A stretch of DNA of 64,000 nucleotides from Alphaproteobacteria bacterium (GTDB taxonomy: Bacteria; Pseudomonadota; Alphaproteobacteria; DSM-16000; Inquilinaceae): positions 1-64,000 of the forward strand of contig JANQSN010000058.1 of assembly GCA_028284045.1 (NCBI GenBank), read 5' to 3'. The notes beneath the pieces were generated by a model. The model ran no database searches, was not told where the DNA came from, and worked only from the letters and a program-made list of their open reading frames with translations. A program made the position numbers and the translations under genes. Positions 25,611-33,101 of the stretch are shown one piece after another. The stretch's first letter is position 1, and every line of letters starts with the position of its first letter.

Positions 25611-26198
25611 CTAGACGCCGACCATCATCAACACGCCGGCCGCAGCGATGGCTCCGCCGGCCCAGCGCACCGCCAGCCCGTCGCTGAGACGACCGGCCAG
25701 GTGCCCGATCGCCAGGCCGAGCCCATGCAGCGCCGCGGTCGCCAAGGCAAAGCCGGCGACGTACAGCAACGCGCCGGCACCGGCCGGCATCTCCGCGCCG
25801 TGGGCATGACCGTGGAACAGGGCGAAGCCGCCGACGACCAGAAGCCCGATCGCCGTCGATACCTGCATCCGGGCGGCCACCAGACCGCCCAGCACGACGA
25901 CCGACGCCAGGATCATCAGCTCCACCGCCGGCAGCCCGACCGCTGCCATGGCGAGACCGCCGCCCAGCACGAGCACCGCGACGAAGGCCAACGGCACCAG
26001 CCAGCGGGCCCGTCCCCCCAGCAGCGCCGCCCAAAGCCCGACGGCAAGCATCGCCAAGAGATGATCGGCGCCGAGAAACGGGTGTGCGAGCCCGGCCAGG
26101 AACCCGCCGGTCGGCCCGGCCCCGACGTGGGCCTGGGCGGCCCCGGCGGCGAGAAGGAGCGGTGCGGCGACGGCGATCGCGCGGATGGGGCACTTCAT
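25611..26198 (-). CDS. HupE/UreJ family nickel/metal transporter
   Basis: A 195-residue membrane protein with a cleavable-looking N-terminal signal (MKCPIRAIAVAAPLLLAAGA, then AQAHV), about six hydrophobic helices, and the family motif HPFLGADHLLAML near residue 38. A second His-rich site FHGHAHGAEM follows. HupE and UreJ proteins take up Ni2+ (or Co2+). The ATG at 26198 is preceded by GGGAGGT. It is the first gene of the - strand run and sits next to the metal-dependent dehydrogenase and the His-rich MoxR, which suggests supply of the catalytic metal; which metal is not shown. Confidence 0.85.
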   Translation of the reverse strand: MKCPIRAIAVAAPLLLAAGAAQAHVGAGPTGGFLAGLAHPFLGADHLLAMLAVGLWAALLGGRARWLVPLAFVAVLVLGGGLAMAAVGLPAVELMILASVVVLGGLVAARMQVSTAIGLLVVGGFALFHGHAHGAEMPAGAGALLYVAGFALATAALHGLGLAIGHLAGRLSDGLAVRWAGGAIAAAGVLMMVGV

Positions 26199-26217
26199 TT
26201 GGCTACCTCCCACATTG

Positions 26218-26269
26218 TTCTTGGTTGAGGTTCTTGGTTGAGGTTCTTGGTTGACGTTCTTGGTTGAGC
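26218..26269. repeat. Four tandem 13-bp repeats upstream of hupE
   Basis: The unit TTCTTGGTTGAGG occurs four times without spacing (26218-26230, 26231-26243, 26244-26256, 26257-26269); the third copy differs at one position and the fourth at its last base. It begins 20 bases upstream of the hupE start codon, so it is in the mRNA leader or overlaps the promoter. It could bind a regulator in helical register or be a simple replication-slippage tract. Confidence 0.85.
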
Positions 26270-26731
26270 GTTCGAACGGACCGGGGACGTCCGCAGCGGC
26301 AACACACAGGTCCATTGGCTGTCGGACCCCTGCGGCTTTCGGATCTTTGCGCCGCAGCATTCCTATCGTTTGTTCCTTTCCAATTCAGTCAAAGACTTGA
26401 ACTAATATTCCAACCTACCAGAAAATGAGGCTGCGAAGCATTAGCCCGAGGGTGCATTTTCGGAGGGGATCTGAAGACCACCCTCGGTGTTGATACTTTT
26501 GTATCAGGCGTCCGACCGCTGCATCGCGGTGCGAGTCGCCGGGCGAGGCCGAACGCCCCGTCGCGTTATCGTGACGCCCGCTGCCCTGTGAATTTCAGTC
26601 CTTGAGGGCGGATTGATCTGGACTCGTTATCAAAAGCAGAGTAACGCTCCAGAATCATCGCTCTAGGGTGGTCGATAAAACGATAATGTCTAGAAATCTC
26701 TTTCAACTGCACAGCAACCGGGACGGAAACA
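26270..26731. promoter_or_regulatory. Divergent regulatory region, hupE operon and tectonin-like gene
   Basis: This AT-richer spacer holds a palindrome TGATAC-TTTT-GTATCA (26491-26506) and just before it an inverted repeat CCGAGGGTG (26447-26455) / CACCCTCGG (26479-26487). Both look like regulator sites or a leader structure. It presumably carries the promoter for the 16-gene mycofactocin operon on the - strand and that of the secreted protein on the + strand. No coding stretch was recognised. Confidence 0.55.
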
Positions 26732-27457
26732 ATGTACAAGACGTGTGTTCAAGCACTTGCGACCGCTTTTGTTTTTGCCGTGTGCTTCATGGTAGGCACG
26801 GCCGGCGCGGCGGACTGGGAGAAGCTGCCGGGTACTGCCAAAGATGTTGGCGAAGGTTGGATAATCACGGCAGATCCCAGCGATCCCGATCGCAACATCA
26901 TTCAGCGCTGGAACGGCGTGGCCTGGGAAAACATGCCAGGTACGACGGTCATGCCGGATGGGGCGCTGCGGATCGGCGGCACATACCTGCAGCCGTGGGT
27001 TGTCGATTCAAATCGCAGTGTCTATCGGTGGACTGGGTCTGATTGGGAATTGATGTTGTCCGGTCCCGTCGCCAACGACGTCGGCGAAGGCTGGATTGTC
27101 AACCTAAGCAACGATGTGCAGCGCTGGAACGGCTTCAGCTGGGACCCCATGGCCGCTCCGGTTTCGGTGGTTGCTATCGGCGGTACATATCTACAGCCGT
27201 GGGTGGTCGATGAAGAGGACAACGTCCATCGCTGGACCGGGTCCGTTTGGGAATCGGTGCCAGGTGCCCCCGCCAGTGACGCCAGCGAAGGCTGGGCCAT
27301 CGGCACGGGCCCGGGTGTCACGGGTGGCAACACGATCTGGCGCTGGACCGGCTCGGAGTGGCAAACGATTGGTGGTGCCGCTGTTCGGGTCGGGGGCACG
27401 GCCCTCGATACATGGGTCGTCAATGCCGTCGACGACATCTACCGACTGCAGTTCTAA
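26732..27457 (+). CDS. Secreted tectonin-like beta-propeller protein
   Basis: A 241-residue protein with a Sec-type signal peptide (MYKTCVQALATAFVFAVCFM..., cleavage after AGA near residue 26) and about five repeats of the type WEKLPG...DVGEGWIIT...IQRWNGVAWENMPG. The regular pairing of GWxI with RWxGxxW is the tectonin/TECPR propeller pattern, known from lectins and innate-immunity-like proteins that bind glycans or lipids. The gene stands alone between the hupE promoter and a repeat element. Its binding target and role are unknown. Confidence 0.75.
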   Translation: MYKTCVQALATAFVFAVCFMVGTAGAADWEKLPGTAKDVGEGWIITADPSDPDRNIIQRWNGVAWENMPGTTVMPDGALRIGGTYLQPWVVDSNRSVYRWTGSDWELMLSGPVANDVGEGWIVNLSNDVQRWNGFSWDPMAAPVSVVAIGGTYLQPWVVDEEDNVHRWTGSVWESVPGAPASDASEGWAIGTGPGVTGGNTIWRWTGSEWQTIGGAAVRVGGTALDTWVVNAVDDIYRLQF

Positions 27458-27616
27458 TCGTCTGCAGCGGACGCCGTGCCCCTGTGATGGACCCGAGCGG
27501 CAACGTCATGTCGCTGGTTGATCCAAACCAGTGGTGCGGCCGCCCGGGTCCGCCGCTCAGGCGGAGGCGATGTGGCTGTGCCCGAAGAAGGTGCGGTACT
27601 GGCACAGATCGCGGAC
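27458..27616. other. Gene-free stretch before the palindromic element
   Basis: About 160 bases after the tectonin-like gene hold no supported gene. A short - strand stretch ending near 27555 could be the decayed tail of an unknown coding sequence, but nothing identifies it. Confidence 0.3.
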
Positions 27617-27738
27617 TAGTGGTTCGAATCTGACAGATGCGTCCCGCATCTGTCAGTGAATTCGAACCACAAGACTATGACTCTAGTGGTGCTTCTGCCG
27701 AAGCGGATGGGAACCATCCGTTTCGGCCGCACCACTAG
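27617..27738. repeat. Double-hairpin palindromic element with CTAGTGGT ends
   Basis: Two adjacent long hairpins make up the element. The first pairs GTGGTTCGAA (27619-27628) with TTCGAACCAC (27661-27670) and CTGACAGATGCG (27630-27641) with its complement (27645-27656). The second pairs CTAGTGGTGC (27683-27692) with GCACCACTAG (27729-27738), plus GCCGAA/TTCGGC and CGGATGG/CCATCCG. The outer ends CTAGTGGT and ACCACTAG are inverted copies, as in a small non-autonomous element or BIME. The right end overlaps the stop codon of the DUF1513 remnant. Confidence 0.8.
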
Positions 27739-27945
27739 CCGGTGACCACGTAGTGGCTGCCGACGGACAGCAGAGATAGACCCGACGGGAAACGCAAAAC
27801 CCATCGACTGCGTGTCAATGGCCTCCAGAATCTCGCCGGAGGCGCCGTCGAAGACGATCAGATGGTGCGTTGTGGGGTAGGTGGCCAGGGCCTGGTCGTG
27901 CCCGTCGTCATAGGCGATCGACAGGCCGTGACGCATCAGCGGCAC
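27735..27945 (-). pseudogene. DUF1513-like gene remnant, truncated and frameshifted
   Basis: The - strand encodes HGLSIAYDDGHDQALATYP, TTHHLIVFDGASGEILEAID and TQSMGFAFPVG, typical of the C-terminal part of DUF1513 proteins. One extra base near 27780 then shifts the frame; the other frame continues SLLSVGSHYVVTG and reaches a TAG at 27737-27735 inside the repeat element. The N-terminal two thirds are missing to the right. It is therefore a decayed fragment rather than a functional gene. Confidence 0.6.
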
Positions 27946-28027
27946 GGGCGGCCGCGCCGGCGTCCTCGTCCACCAAGGCGGCCTGGATGACGACAGATCG
28001 GATGCCCGGGCTTGATACAGCCAAAAA

Positions 28028-28050
28028 TCGCGGATAAACTTTATCCGCGA
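28028..28050. promoter_or_regulatory. Near-perfect palindromic operator upstream of the Rrf2 gene
   Basis: The arms TCGCGGATAAA (28028-28038) and TTTATCCGCGA (28040-28050) are exact complements around a single central C. It lies 17 bases upstream of the GTG start of the Rrf2-type regulator, so it is the probable autoregulatory site controlling the regulator and the AhpD-like gene behind it. Confidence 0.8.
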
Positions 28051-28067
28051 TCGGAGGGAGAGGCCGG

Positions 28068-28574
28068 GTGAAGCTCAGCGATGGGGTCGAGCAGGCGGTC
28101 CATTCGGTCGCCATGCTGGCGAGCCTCGCAGACGGGGAACTGCTGTCGGCGGCGGCGCTGGCGGCGTTTCACGGTGTCTCGCCCAGCTATCTGTTGAAGC
28201 ATCTCCAGGCTTTGTCGCGCGCCGGCTTGCTGGCGACCGTGCCGGGTCCGAACGGCGGCTACCGCACGGCGCGGCGGCCCGAGGACATCACGCTTCTCGA
28301 CATCGTGCTGGCGGTCGAGGGGCCGGAGCCCGCGTTTCGATGCAAGGAGATCCGGCGCAACGGCCCCAATCCACCGCCCGCCGCGTTCTTCAAGACGCCG
28401 TGCGAGATCAATGCCGCGATGCTGCGCGCCGAGCAGGCCTATCGGGCGGAGTTGCGTCGGGTGACCGTCGCCGATCTGCTGACCCAGGTCATGGAGAAGG
28501 ACGACGGCACTCTGGCAGCCCGCGGCGGCGCATTTCTCGAAGTGCATGTCCGCCGTATCCCTTCGAAATCATGA
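28068..28574 (+). CDS. Rrf2 family transcriptional regulator
   Basis: A 168-residue Rrf2-type winged-helix repressor beginning VKLSDGVEQAVHSVAMLASL, with the HTH AAFHGVSPSYLLKHLQALSRAGLL and wing GPNGGYRTARRPEDITLLDI. It has two cysteines (FRC...TPC) rather than the three-Cys cluster set of IscR or NsrR, so an iron-sulfur sensor is less likely. The GTG start at 28068 follows GGAGGGAG. The AhpD-like gene starts 19 bases after the stop, and the palindrome just upstream is its likely operator. Confidence 0.87.
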   Translation: MKLSDGVEQAVHSVAMLASLADGELLSAAALAAFHGVSPSYLLKHLQALSRAGLLATVPGPNGGYRTARRPEDITLLDIVLAVEGPEPAFRCKEIRRNGPNPPPAAFFKTPCEINAAMLRAEQAYRAELRRVTVADLLTQVMEKDDGTLAARGGAFLEVHVRRIPSKS

Positions 28575-28593
28575 TGATCGGAAAGGAAAGATC

Positions 28594-29043
28594 ATGGAAC
28601 CGCGCATGGACTACATGAAGGCGTCGCCCGACGCGCTGAAGGCCGTCTTGGCGCTTGAGCAATTCGTCTCGCACGAGGCGGGGCTGGATCCCAAGCTTCT
28701 GCACTTGGTGAAGATCAGGGCATCGCAGATCAACGGGTGCGCATTCTGCATCGACATGCATGTGAAGGAGGCCCGCAGCCACGGCTTGAGGGAACAGTGG
28801 ATCGCCTTGATCGCCGCCTGGCGTGAGTCGCCGGTCTTCGATGCCCGCGAGCGGGCGGTCCTGGCCTGGACGGACAGCCTCACCAACGTGGCCCAGGCCG
28901 GCGCCTCGGATGCGGACTTCGAAGCGCTAAGGCCGCATTTCTCCGATGACGAGATCGCCAAGCTGACCGTCGCCATCGGGACGATCAACATCTGGAACCG
29001 GGTGGCCATCGCCTTCCGCGCTCAGCATCCCGTTGATGGCTGA
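28594..29043 (+). CDS. Carboxymuconolactone decarboxylase (AhpD-like) family protein
   Basis: A 149-residue all-helical protein with the AhpD-type redox motif NGCAFCIDMH near residue 49 and the downstream helix AVLAWTDSLTNVA. Such proteins act as alkylhydroperoxidase-like thiol redox enzymes. The ATG at 28594 is preceded by AAGGAAAG. The Rrf2 regulator and this gene form a two-gene operon, a very common pairing, so expression is probably induced by an oxidant or electrophile that releases the repressor. Confidence 0.88.
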   Translation: MEPRMDYMKASPDALKAVLALEQFVSHEAGLDPKLLHLVKIRASQINGCAFCIDMHVKEARSHGLREQWIALIAAWRESPVFDARERAVLAWTDSLTNVAQAGASDADFEALRPHFSDDEIAKLTVAIGTINIWNRVAIAFRAQHPVDG

Positions 29044-29152
29044 TCGGCCGCCAGGCGTCGTGCGCCTGTGCGGGAGTCGGGTTCGCTTGCGCCTTGCCAG
29101 CGGATGACGGGCGTCCTATGTTCATTTTTTGTTCCTTGCTTGAGGGCATGGC

Positions 29153-30256
29153 ATGGCCGATCCGCTGCCCGACCGCGCCGTCAAGGGGCGCGGCGCCGTC
29201 GGCAATCCGGCCGGGCGGTTCGAAGCGACCGCCCGGCACGCCGTCGATGACGGCTGGTCGGCCGGCGTCGCCCAGTGGGACGGGGAGGGCGAGGACGCGC
29301 CGGCCGGTCCGCCGACGACGCTGGCGGTCGACCGGGCGCGCCGCATCATCACCCGCAACGACAGCCCGGACGTGCCGTTCGACCGGTCGATCAACCCCTA
29401 TCGGGGGTGCGAGCATGGCTGCATCTACTGCTTCGCCCGGCCGACCCACGCCTATCTCGGGCTATCGCCCGGTCGCGACTTCGAGACCCGGCTGTTCCAC
29501 AAGCCCGACGCCCCGGACCTGTTGGGCGCGGAGCTTCGCCGGCCCGGCTACCGCCCGGCGACGCTGGCCTTCGGGGCCAATACCGATCCCTATCAGCCGG
29601 TGGAGCGGCGCACGCGCCTGACCCGGCGGCTATTGGCGGTGCTGGCGGATTTTCGCCATCCGGTCGGTCTGATCACCAAATCGGACCTGGTGACGCGGGA
29701 CCTCGATATCCTGGGGCCGATGGGCGCGGCGGGGCTCGCCTCGCTATGCGTGTCGCTGACCACGCTCGACTCCGCGCTTGCCCGGCGGATGGAGCCGCGG
29801 GCGGTCACCCCGGCACGCCGGCTGAAGACCATCGAGCGGGCGGCCGGCGCCGGCCTGCCGGTCGCCGTGCTGACCTCGCCGATCATCCCCGGTCTGAACG
29901 ATTGGGAACTGGAACGCCTGCTGGCGGCGGGCGCGGCGGCCGGCGCCACCAGTGCGAACTACATCGTGGTGCGGCTGCCGCACGAGGTCGGCGACCTGTT
30001 CGAGCAGTGGCTCGCCGTCCACTATCCCGACCGGGCGGCGAAGGTGATGAACACGCTCCGCCGCCTGCGCAACGGGCGCCGCTACGACGCCACCTACGGC
30101 CGGCGGATGACCGGGGAGGGGATCGAGGCGCGCCTGCTCGCCGACCGCTTCGCCACCGCCTGCCGCCACCACCGGATGGGCCGCCGCGGCTTCCACCTCG
30201 ACACAAGCCAGTTCCGCGTACCGCCCCGCTCCGGCGACCAGCTCAGCCTGTTGTGA
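29153..30256 (+). CDS. PA0069 family radical SAM protein (SplB-like)
   Basis: A 367-residue radical SAM protein with C-x3-C-x2-C in YRGCEHGCIYCFARPTHAYL near residue 83, a TKSDLVTRDLDIL region and a C-terminal tail GFHLDTSQFRVPP. The family resembles spore photoproduct lyase in sequence but its members' reaction is unknown. An ATG at 29153 opens the family-length frame. It lies alone, with no shared operon, and is followed by the convergent remnant of a Phd antitoxin. Confidence 0.87.
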   Translation: MADPLPDRAVKGRGAVGNPAGRFEATARHAVDDGWSAGVAQWDGEGEDAPAGPPTTLAVDRARRIITRNDSPDVPFDRSINPYRGCEHGCIYCFARPTHAYLGLSPGRDFETRLFHKPDAPDLLGAELRRPGYRPATLAFGANTDPYQPVERRTRLTRRLLAVLADFRHPVGLITKSDLVTRDLDILGPMGAAGLASLCVSLTTLDSALARRMEPRAVTPARRLKTIERAAGAGLPVAVLTSPIIPGLNDWELERLLAAGAAAGATSANYIVVRLPHEVGDLFEQWLAVHYPDRAAKVMNTLRRLRNGRRYDATYGRRMTGEGIEARLLADRFATACRHHRMGRRGFHLDTSQFRVPPRSGDQLSLL

Positions 30257-30283
30257 GGGGGCGGGGTCAGTGGCGCTTGCGGC

Positions 30284-30518
30284 CTACCGACGTCCCTGGT
30301 CGCGCAGGGCCTTCCAGTCGAGGTCACCCAGGGTCGTGTCCCGCCGAAGCGTTCTCAGGCGGTTGATCGCCCGATCTGTCTCTGTCCGGTCGCTGGCCGA
30401 TGCGGGCACGAGCCGGGCAATGGCTTGGCCGTGTCGCGGGATCACGACCTCTTCGCCCTGTGCGACGCGGTCCAGAAGCGACGACAAGACGGGTCTTGGC
30501 CTCGCAGGCACCGACCAT
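30284..30518 (-). pseudogene. Frameshifted Phd/YefM-type antitoxin remnant
   Basis: The N-terminus MVGACEAKTRL (from the ATG at 30518) reads in one frame and the rest, LSSLLDRVAQGEEVVIPRHG then QAIARLVPA, reads in another. One extra base near 30483 separates the two parts of a standard Phd/YefM antitoxin. No toxin gene (PIN, RelE or Doc) is found beside it; the radical SAM gene occupies the downstream side. It is probably a dead orphan antitoxin; a C-terminal fragment from an internal start is possible but less likely. Confidence 0.7.
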
Positions 30519-30633
30519 GAGCGGAGCTGCAGTCATTAGGGCCGCCCAAACCAACCACTTCTCAAGTTCTAGCCCAGAGCCGGCCAACCGACCAAGCCCC
30601 GCATCCGACACCTCTTGCCGGACCGGTCGTGGT

Positions 30634-31728
30634 TCACCCGCCGAACATCGGTGGGACCGGTACGCCGAGCGACACCGAGGCTTCGCTGAGCGCGGCGACC
30701 AAGCCGGCGGGCAGGGGAACGCCCGCCGCGGTGTAGCGTTGGCGGCGCGCGCGCTCCGGGTCGCCGGGGATCATCACCGGCACGGCGGGGTCGCGCGGCG
30801 CCGCGGCGCGCACGAAGGCGATGAACTCGCCGACATCCCGGGCGATCTGGTCAGTGTCGCCGAACCGTTGCGGATCGAGAACGATCCCCAGCATGCCGTT
30901 GCAGAACGGCCGGTCGGCGGCGTTGGTGCCGCTGCCGATCAGCGCGCCGGCCAACAGCTCGCAGGCCAGCGCCAGGCCGGAGCCCTTGTGCTCGCCCATC
31001 GCCTGCAAGGCGCCGGGGCCGCCGCGCGGATCGGGCGTGGCGGTGTCCGCGCTGGCGCCGTAGAGCACCCGGGGATCGGCGGTGTCGCGGCCGGCCTCGT
31101 CGACCAGGGCATCGGCCGGCAGCGCGCCGCCGGTGTTCAAGGCGACCAGCACCTTGCCTTCGGCCACCCGGCTGGTGGCGAAGTCGAGGATGAACGGATC
31201 GGCGCCGTCTGTGCCGTGCGGGACGCCGATGGCGACCGGCGCAGTGGACATGCAGGCCGCCGCGGCGCCGAAGGGGGCGACGATGCGGCTGCCGGCGACG
31301 GTGACGAACAGCACCGACACCAAGCCCGCCGCCGCCAGGCGTTCCGACCAGGCGCCGATGCGGCCGAGATGGCCGGCTTGGCGCAGGCCGATCACGGCCG
31401 CGCCGCTCTCCGCCGCCATGTCGATGGCCAGGTCGACGAAGCGGTGGCCCAAGACCTGGCCGAAGCTGTAGTGGCCGTCCAGCAGGGCGAGGCCGGGACC
31501 GCGGGTCAGCTCCGTCATCCGGGCGACCGGGTTCAGCCGGCCGGTCTCGATCCACTCTAGATAGCGCCGGCAGCGCACGATGCCGTGGCTGGGATGGCCG
31601 GACAGGTCGCTGTCCACGAGATGCTCGGCGATCACCCGGGCTTCGTCAGGCGGGCAGCCGGCGGCGGCGAAGATCGCCGTCAACCAGTCGGCGACGGTGG
31701 CGGGCGGGGCTTGGATATCGGTGGTCAT
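30634..31728 (-). CDS. Ldh/MDH2 family NAD(P) dehydrogenase, ComC-like
   Basis: A 364-residue member of the LDH2/MDH2 oxidoreductase family, which oxidises 2-hydroxy acids with NAD(P). Family features seen are HPSHGIVRCRRYLEWI near residue 44, GHLGRIGAWSERLAAAG, and DFATSRVAEGKV plus MGEHKGSGLAL. ComC, the (R)-sulfolactate dehydrogenase, and the ureidoglycolate/malate dehydrogenases share this fold. Its ATG overlaps by 4 bases the end of the D-2-hydroxyacid dehydrogenase gene, so the two are expressed together. With that partner it could invert the stereochemistry of a 2-hydroxy acid; which acid is inferred from context only. Confidence 0.83.
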   Translation of the reverse strand: MTTDIQAPPATVADWLTAIFAAAGCPPDEARVIAEHLVDSDLSGHPSHGIVRCRRYLEWIETGRLNPVARMTELTRGPGLALLDGHYSFGQVLGHRFVDLAIDMAAESGAAVIGLRQAGHLGRIGAWSERLAAAGLVSVLFVTVAGSRIVAPFGAAAACMSTAPVAIGVPHGTDGADPFILDFATSRVAEGKVLVALNTGGALPADALVDEAGRDTADPRVLYGASADTATPDPRGGPGALQAMGEHKGSGLALACELLAGALIGSGTNAADRPFCNGMLGIVLDPQRFGDTDQIARDVGEFIAFVRAAAPRDPAVPVMIPGDPERARRQRYTAAGVPLPAGLVAALSEASVSLGVPVPPMFGG

Positions 31729-32696
31729 CGTCCCAGGACCTCCGGGTTGACGAGGCGTGCGGGGTCGAGCCGGCCGTCGCGCGCCGCCAGCACGTTTTCC
31801 GCGGTCATCACCGCCATGCGCCGGGCGCTCTCGCGGGTCAGCGCCGCGGCGTGGGGGCACAGCAAGACGTCGTCCCAGGCCAGCAGGGGGTGGTCGGCGG
31901 GCGGCGGCTCCGTCTCGAATACGTCCAGCGCGGCACCGGCCAGCCGGCCGCTCTCCAGCGCGCGCAGCAACGCCGCCTCGTCGACCACGCCGCCGCGGGC
32001 GCAGTTGACCAGCCGCGCGCCGGGCCGCATTGCGGCGAAGGCCGCTTCGTCGAACAGGCCAACCGTCTGGGCCGTGCGCGGCACATGCAGGCTGACATAG
32101 TCGGCCTGGCCCAGGGCTGCGTGCAGGTCGTCGACCAGCGGGTCGTCGGCCCGGGCCCGCGCCGTGGCCGGCAGGGCCGGATCGTAGGCCAGCACCATCA
32201 TGTCGAGCGCGCGGGCCATCCGGGCGACCCGCCGGCCGATGCGCCCGTAGCCGACCACCAGAAGGGTGCGGTCCTCGATGTCCTGGGCCGACGCCTCCAG
32301 CCGGCGGTGCCAGTGGCCATCGCGCACCCAGGCGTCCATCGTCCGGGTTTGCTTGGCCAAGGCCAGGATGAAGGCGATGGTCTGCTCGGCTACCGACCGG
32401 TCGTTGCTGCCCGGGGCGATGGCGACGGGGATGCCGCGCGCGCTCAAGGCGTCGACGGCGATGTTGTCGGTGCCGATGCCGTGCTTGGCGACGAGCTTCA
32501 AGGCCGGCGCGCCGGCGATCAACGCTTCGTCCAGGACGAAGGTGCGCACCGTGACGGCGTCGGCGGTGGCGAGCGCGCTGCGAACGGCGGCCGTGTCGTC
32601 AGGGTCGACGATGGTGACGGCGATCCCCGGATCGTCTCTCAAGAGGCGCAGGCCGGTGGGATCGAAGGCCGCGATGACGGCAACCTGAAAGGGCAA
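31725..32696 (-). CDS. D-isomer specific 2-hydroxyacid dehydrogenase, SlcC-like
   Basis: A 323-residue NAD-dependent dehydrogenase with GYGRIGRRVARMARALDM for nucleotide binding near residue 150, catalytic Arg in NCARGGVVDEAALL, Glu in DVFETEPP and His in CPHAAALT. The proposed start is TTG at 32696 (LPFQVAVIAAF); no strong Shine-Dalgarno is seen. SlcC, the (S)-sulfolactate dehydrogenase, belongs to this family, and the overlap with a ComC-type gene mirrors sulfolactate-racemising operons. A phosphoglycerate- or glyoxylate-type substrate remains possible. A LacI-type palindrome lies 226 bases upstream. Confidence 0.82.
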   Translation of the reverse strand: MPFQVAVIAAFDPTGLRLLRDDPGIAVTIVDPDDTAAVRSALATADAVTVRTFVLDEALIAGAPALKLVAKHGIGTDNIAVDALSARGIPVAIAPGSNDRSVAEQTIAFILALAKQTRTMDAWVRDGHWHRRLEASAQDIEDRTLLVVGYGRIGRRVARMARALDMMVLAYDPALPATARARADDPLVDDLHAALGQADYVSLHVPRTAQTVGLFDEAAFAAMRPGARLVNCARGGVVDEAALLRALESGRLAGAALDVFETEPPPADHPLLAWDDVLLCPHAAALTRESARRMAVMTAENVLAARDGRLDPARLVNPEVLGR

Positions 32697-32921
32697 GGGG
32701 CAAAGTCTCTCGGCAGAAGGGGGATGGCGGCTGTCGCCCGGCGTCGGCGCGGTGTCGTACGCCGCGGGCAGACATAACCGGTGCCGCCGACACCCCCTTG
32801 TCCGCGATCACGGTATTGCCACCGAGTTCCTGGAGGAGGCGGGGTGAACGTCCCGACCGCGCCGATCCGCGCGATTTCGTCGAACGACCACGCGCCAGCC
32901 GGACGCCCAATTCTAGGAGCG

Positions 32922-32937
32922 TTGCACGCCCGTGCAA
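32922..32937. promoter_or_regulatory. LacI-type operator upstream of the dehydrogenase pair
   Basis: TTGCACGCCCGTGCAA is a perfect 7-2-7 inverted repeat. The same core (TTGCAC...GTGCAA) occurs at 39253-39268 before the HisD-family gene, and a weaker version at 38270-38285 before the lacI gene itself. This links the Ldh/D-2-hydroxyacid dehydrogenase operon to the LacI regulator encoded 5 kb away. Confidence 0.75.
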
Positions 32938-32996
32938 GCAGAATTCAGCGCGCGAGCGCGGTCAGGCCGGCAGGCCGGCGAAGACCACCTACCGGA

Positions 32997-33028
32997 CGTC
33001 ATCGCCACGCGGGCGGAGATCTCCGACC
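32997..33028. repeat. Diverged copy of the REP-like element
   Basis: CGTCATC...GGAGATCTCC...ACC over 32 bases matches, with several changes, the complement of the element next to the nifA-like gene (118-150). Its palindrome is eroded. It suggests a dispersed family rather than a functional site. Confidence 0.35.
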
Positions 33029-33101
33029 GATTGCGACGAAGGGCGTTCCGCCGCCGCAGGAATGACGTCAAAGGAGAAATCTTCTATTTTTCAACGAGAT
33101 G

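Larger units (their letters stand above)
32697..33101. other. Regulatory spacer upstream of the hydroxyacid dehydrogenase pair
   Basis: About 400 bases without a supported gene. They contain the LacI-type palindrome at 32922-32937 and a diverged copy of the REP-like sequence at 32997-33028. The truncated chemoreceptor gene ends just beyond on the same strand. Confidence 0.5.

Noticed and set aside
27458-27616. Possible small gene on the - strand before the palindromic element
   Set aside because: Short, without a start, ribosome binding site or recognisable family; left as unsupported remnant.
30634-31728. Candidate MftD
   Set aside because: MftD belongs to the FMN-dependent lactate dehydrogenase (LldD) family. 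This protein is of the NAD(P)-dependent LDH2/MDH2 family and lies in a different regulon.
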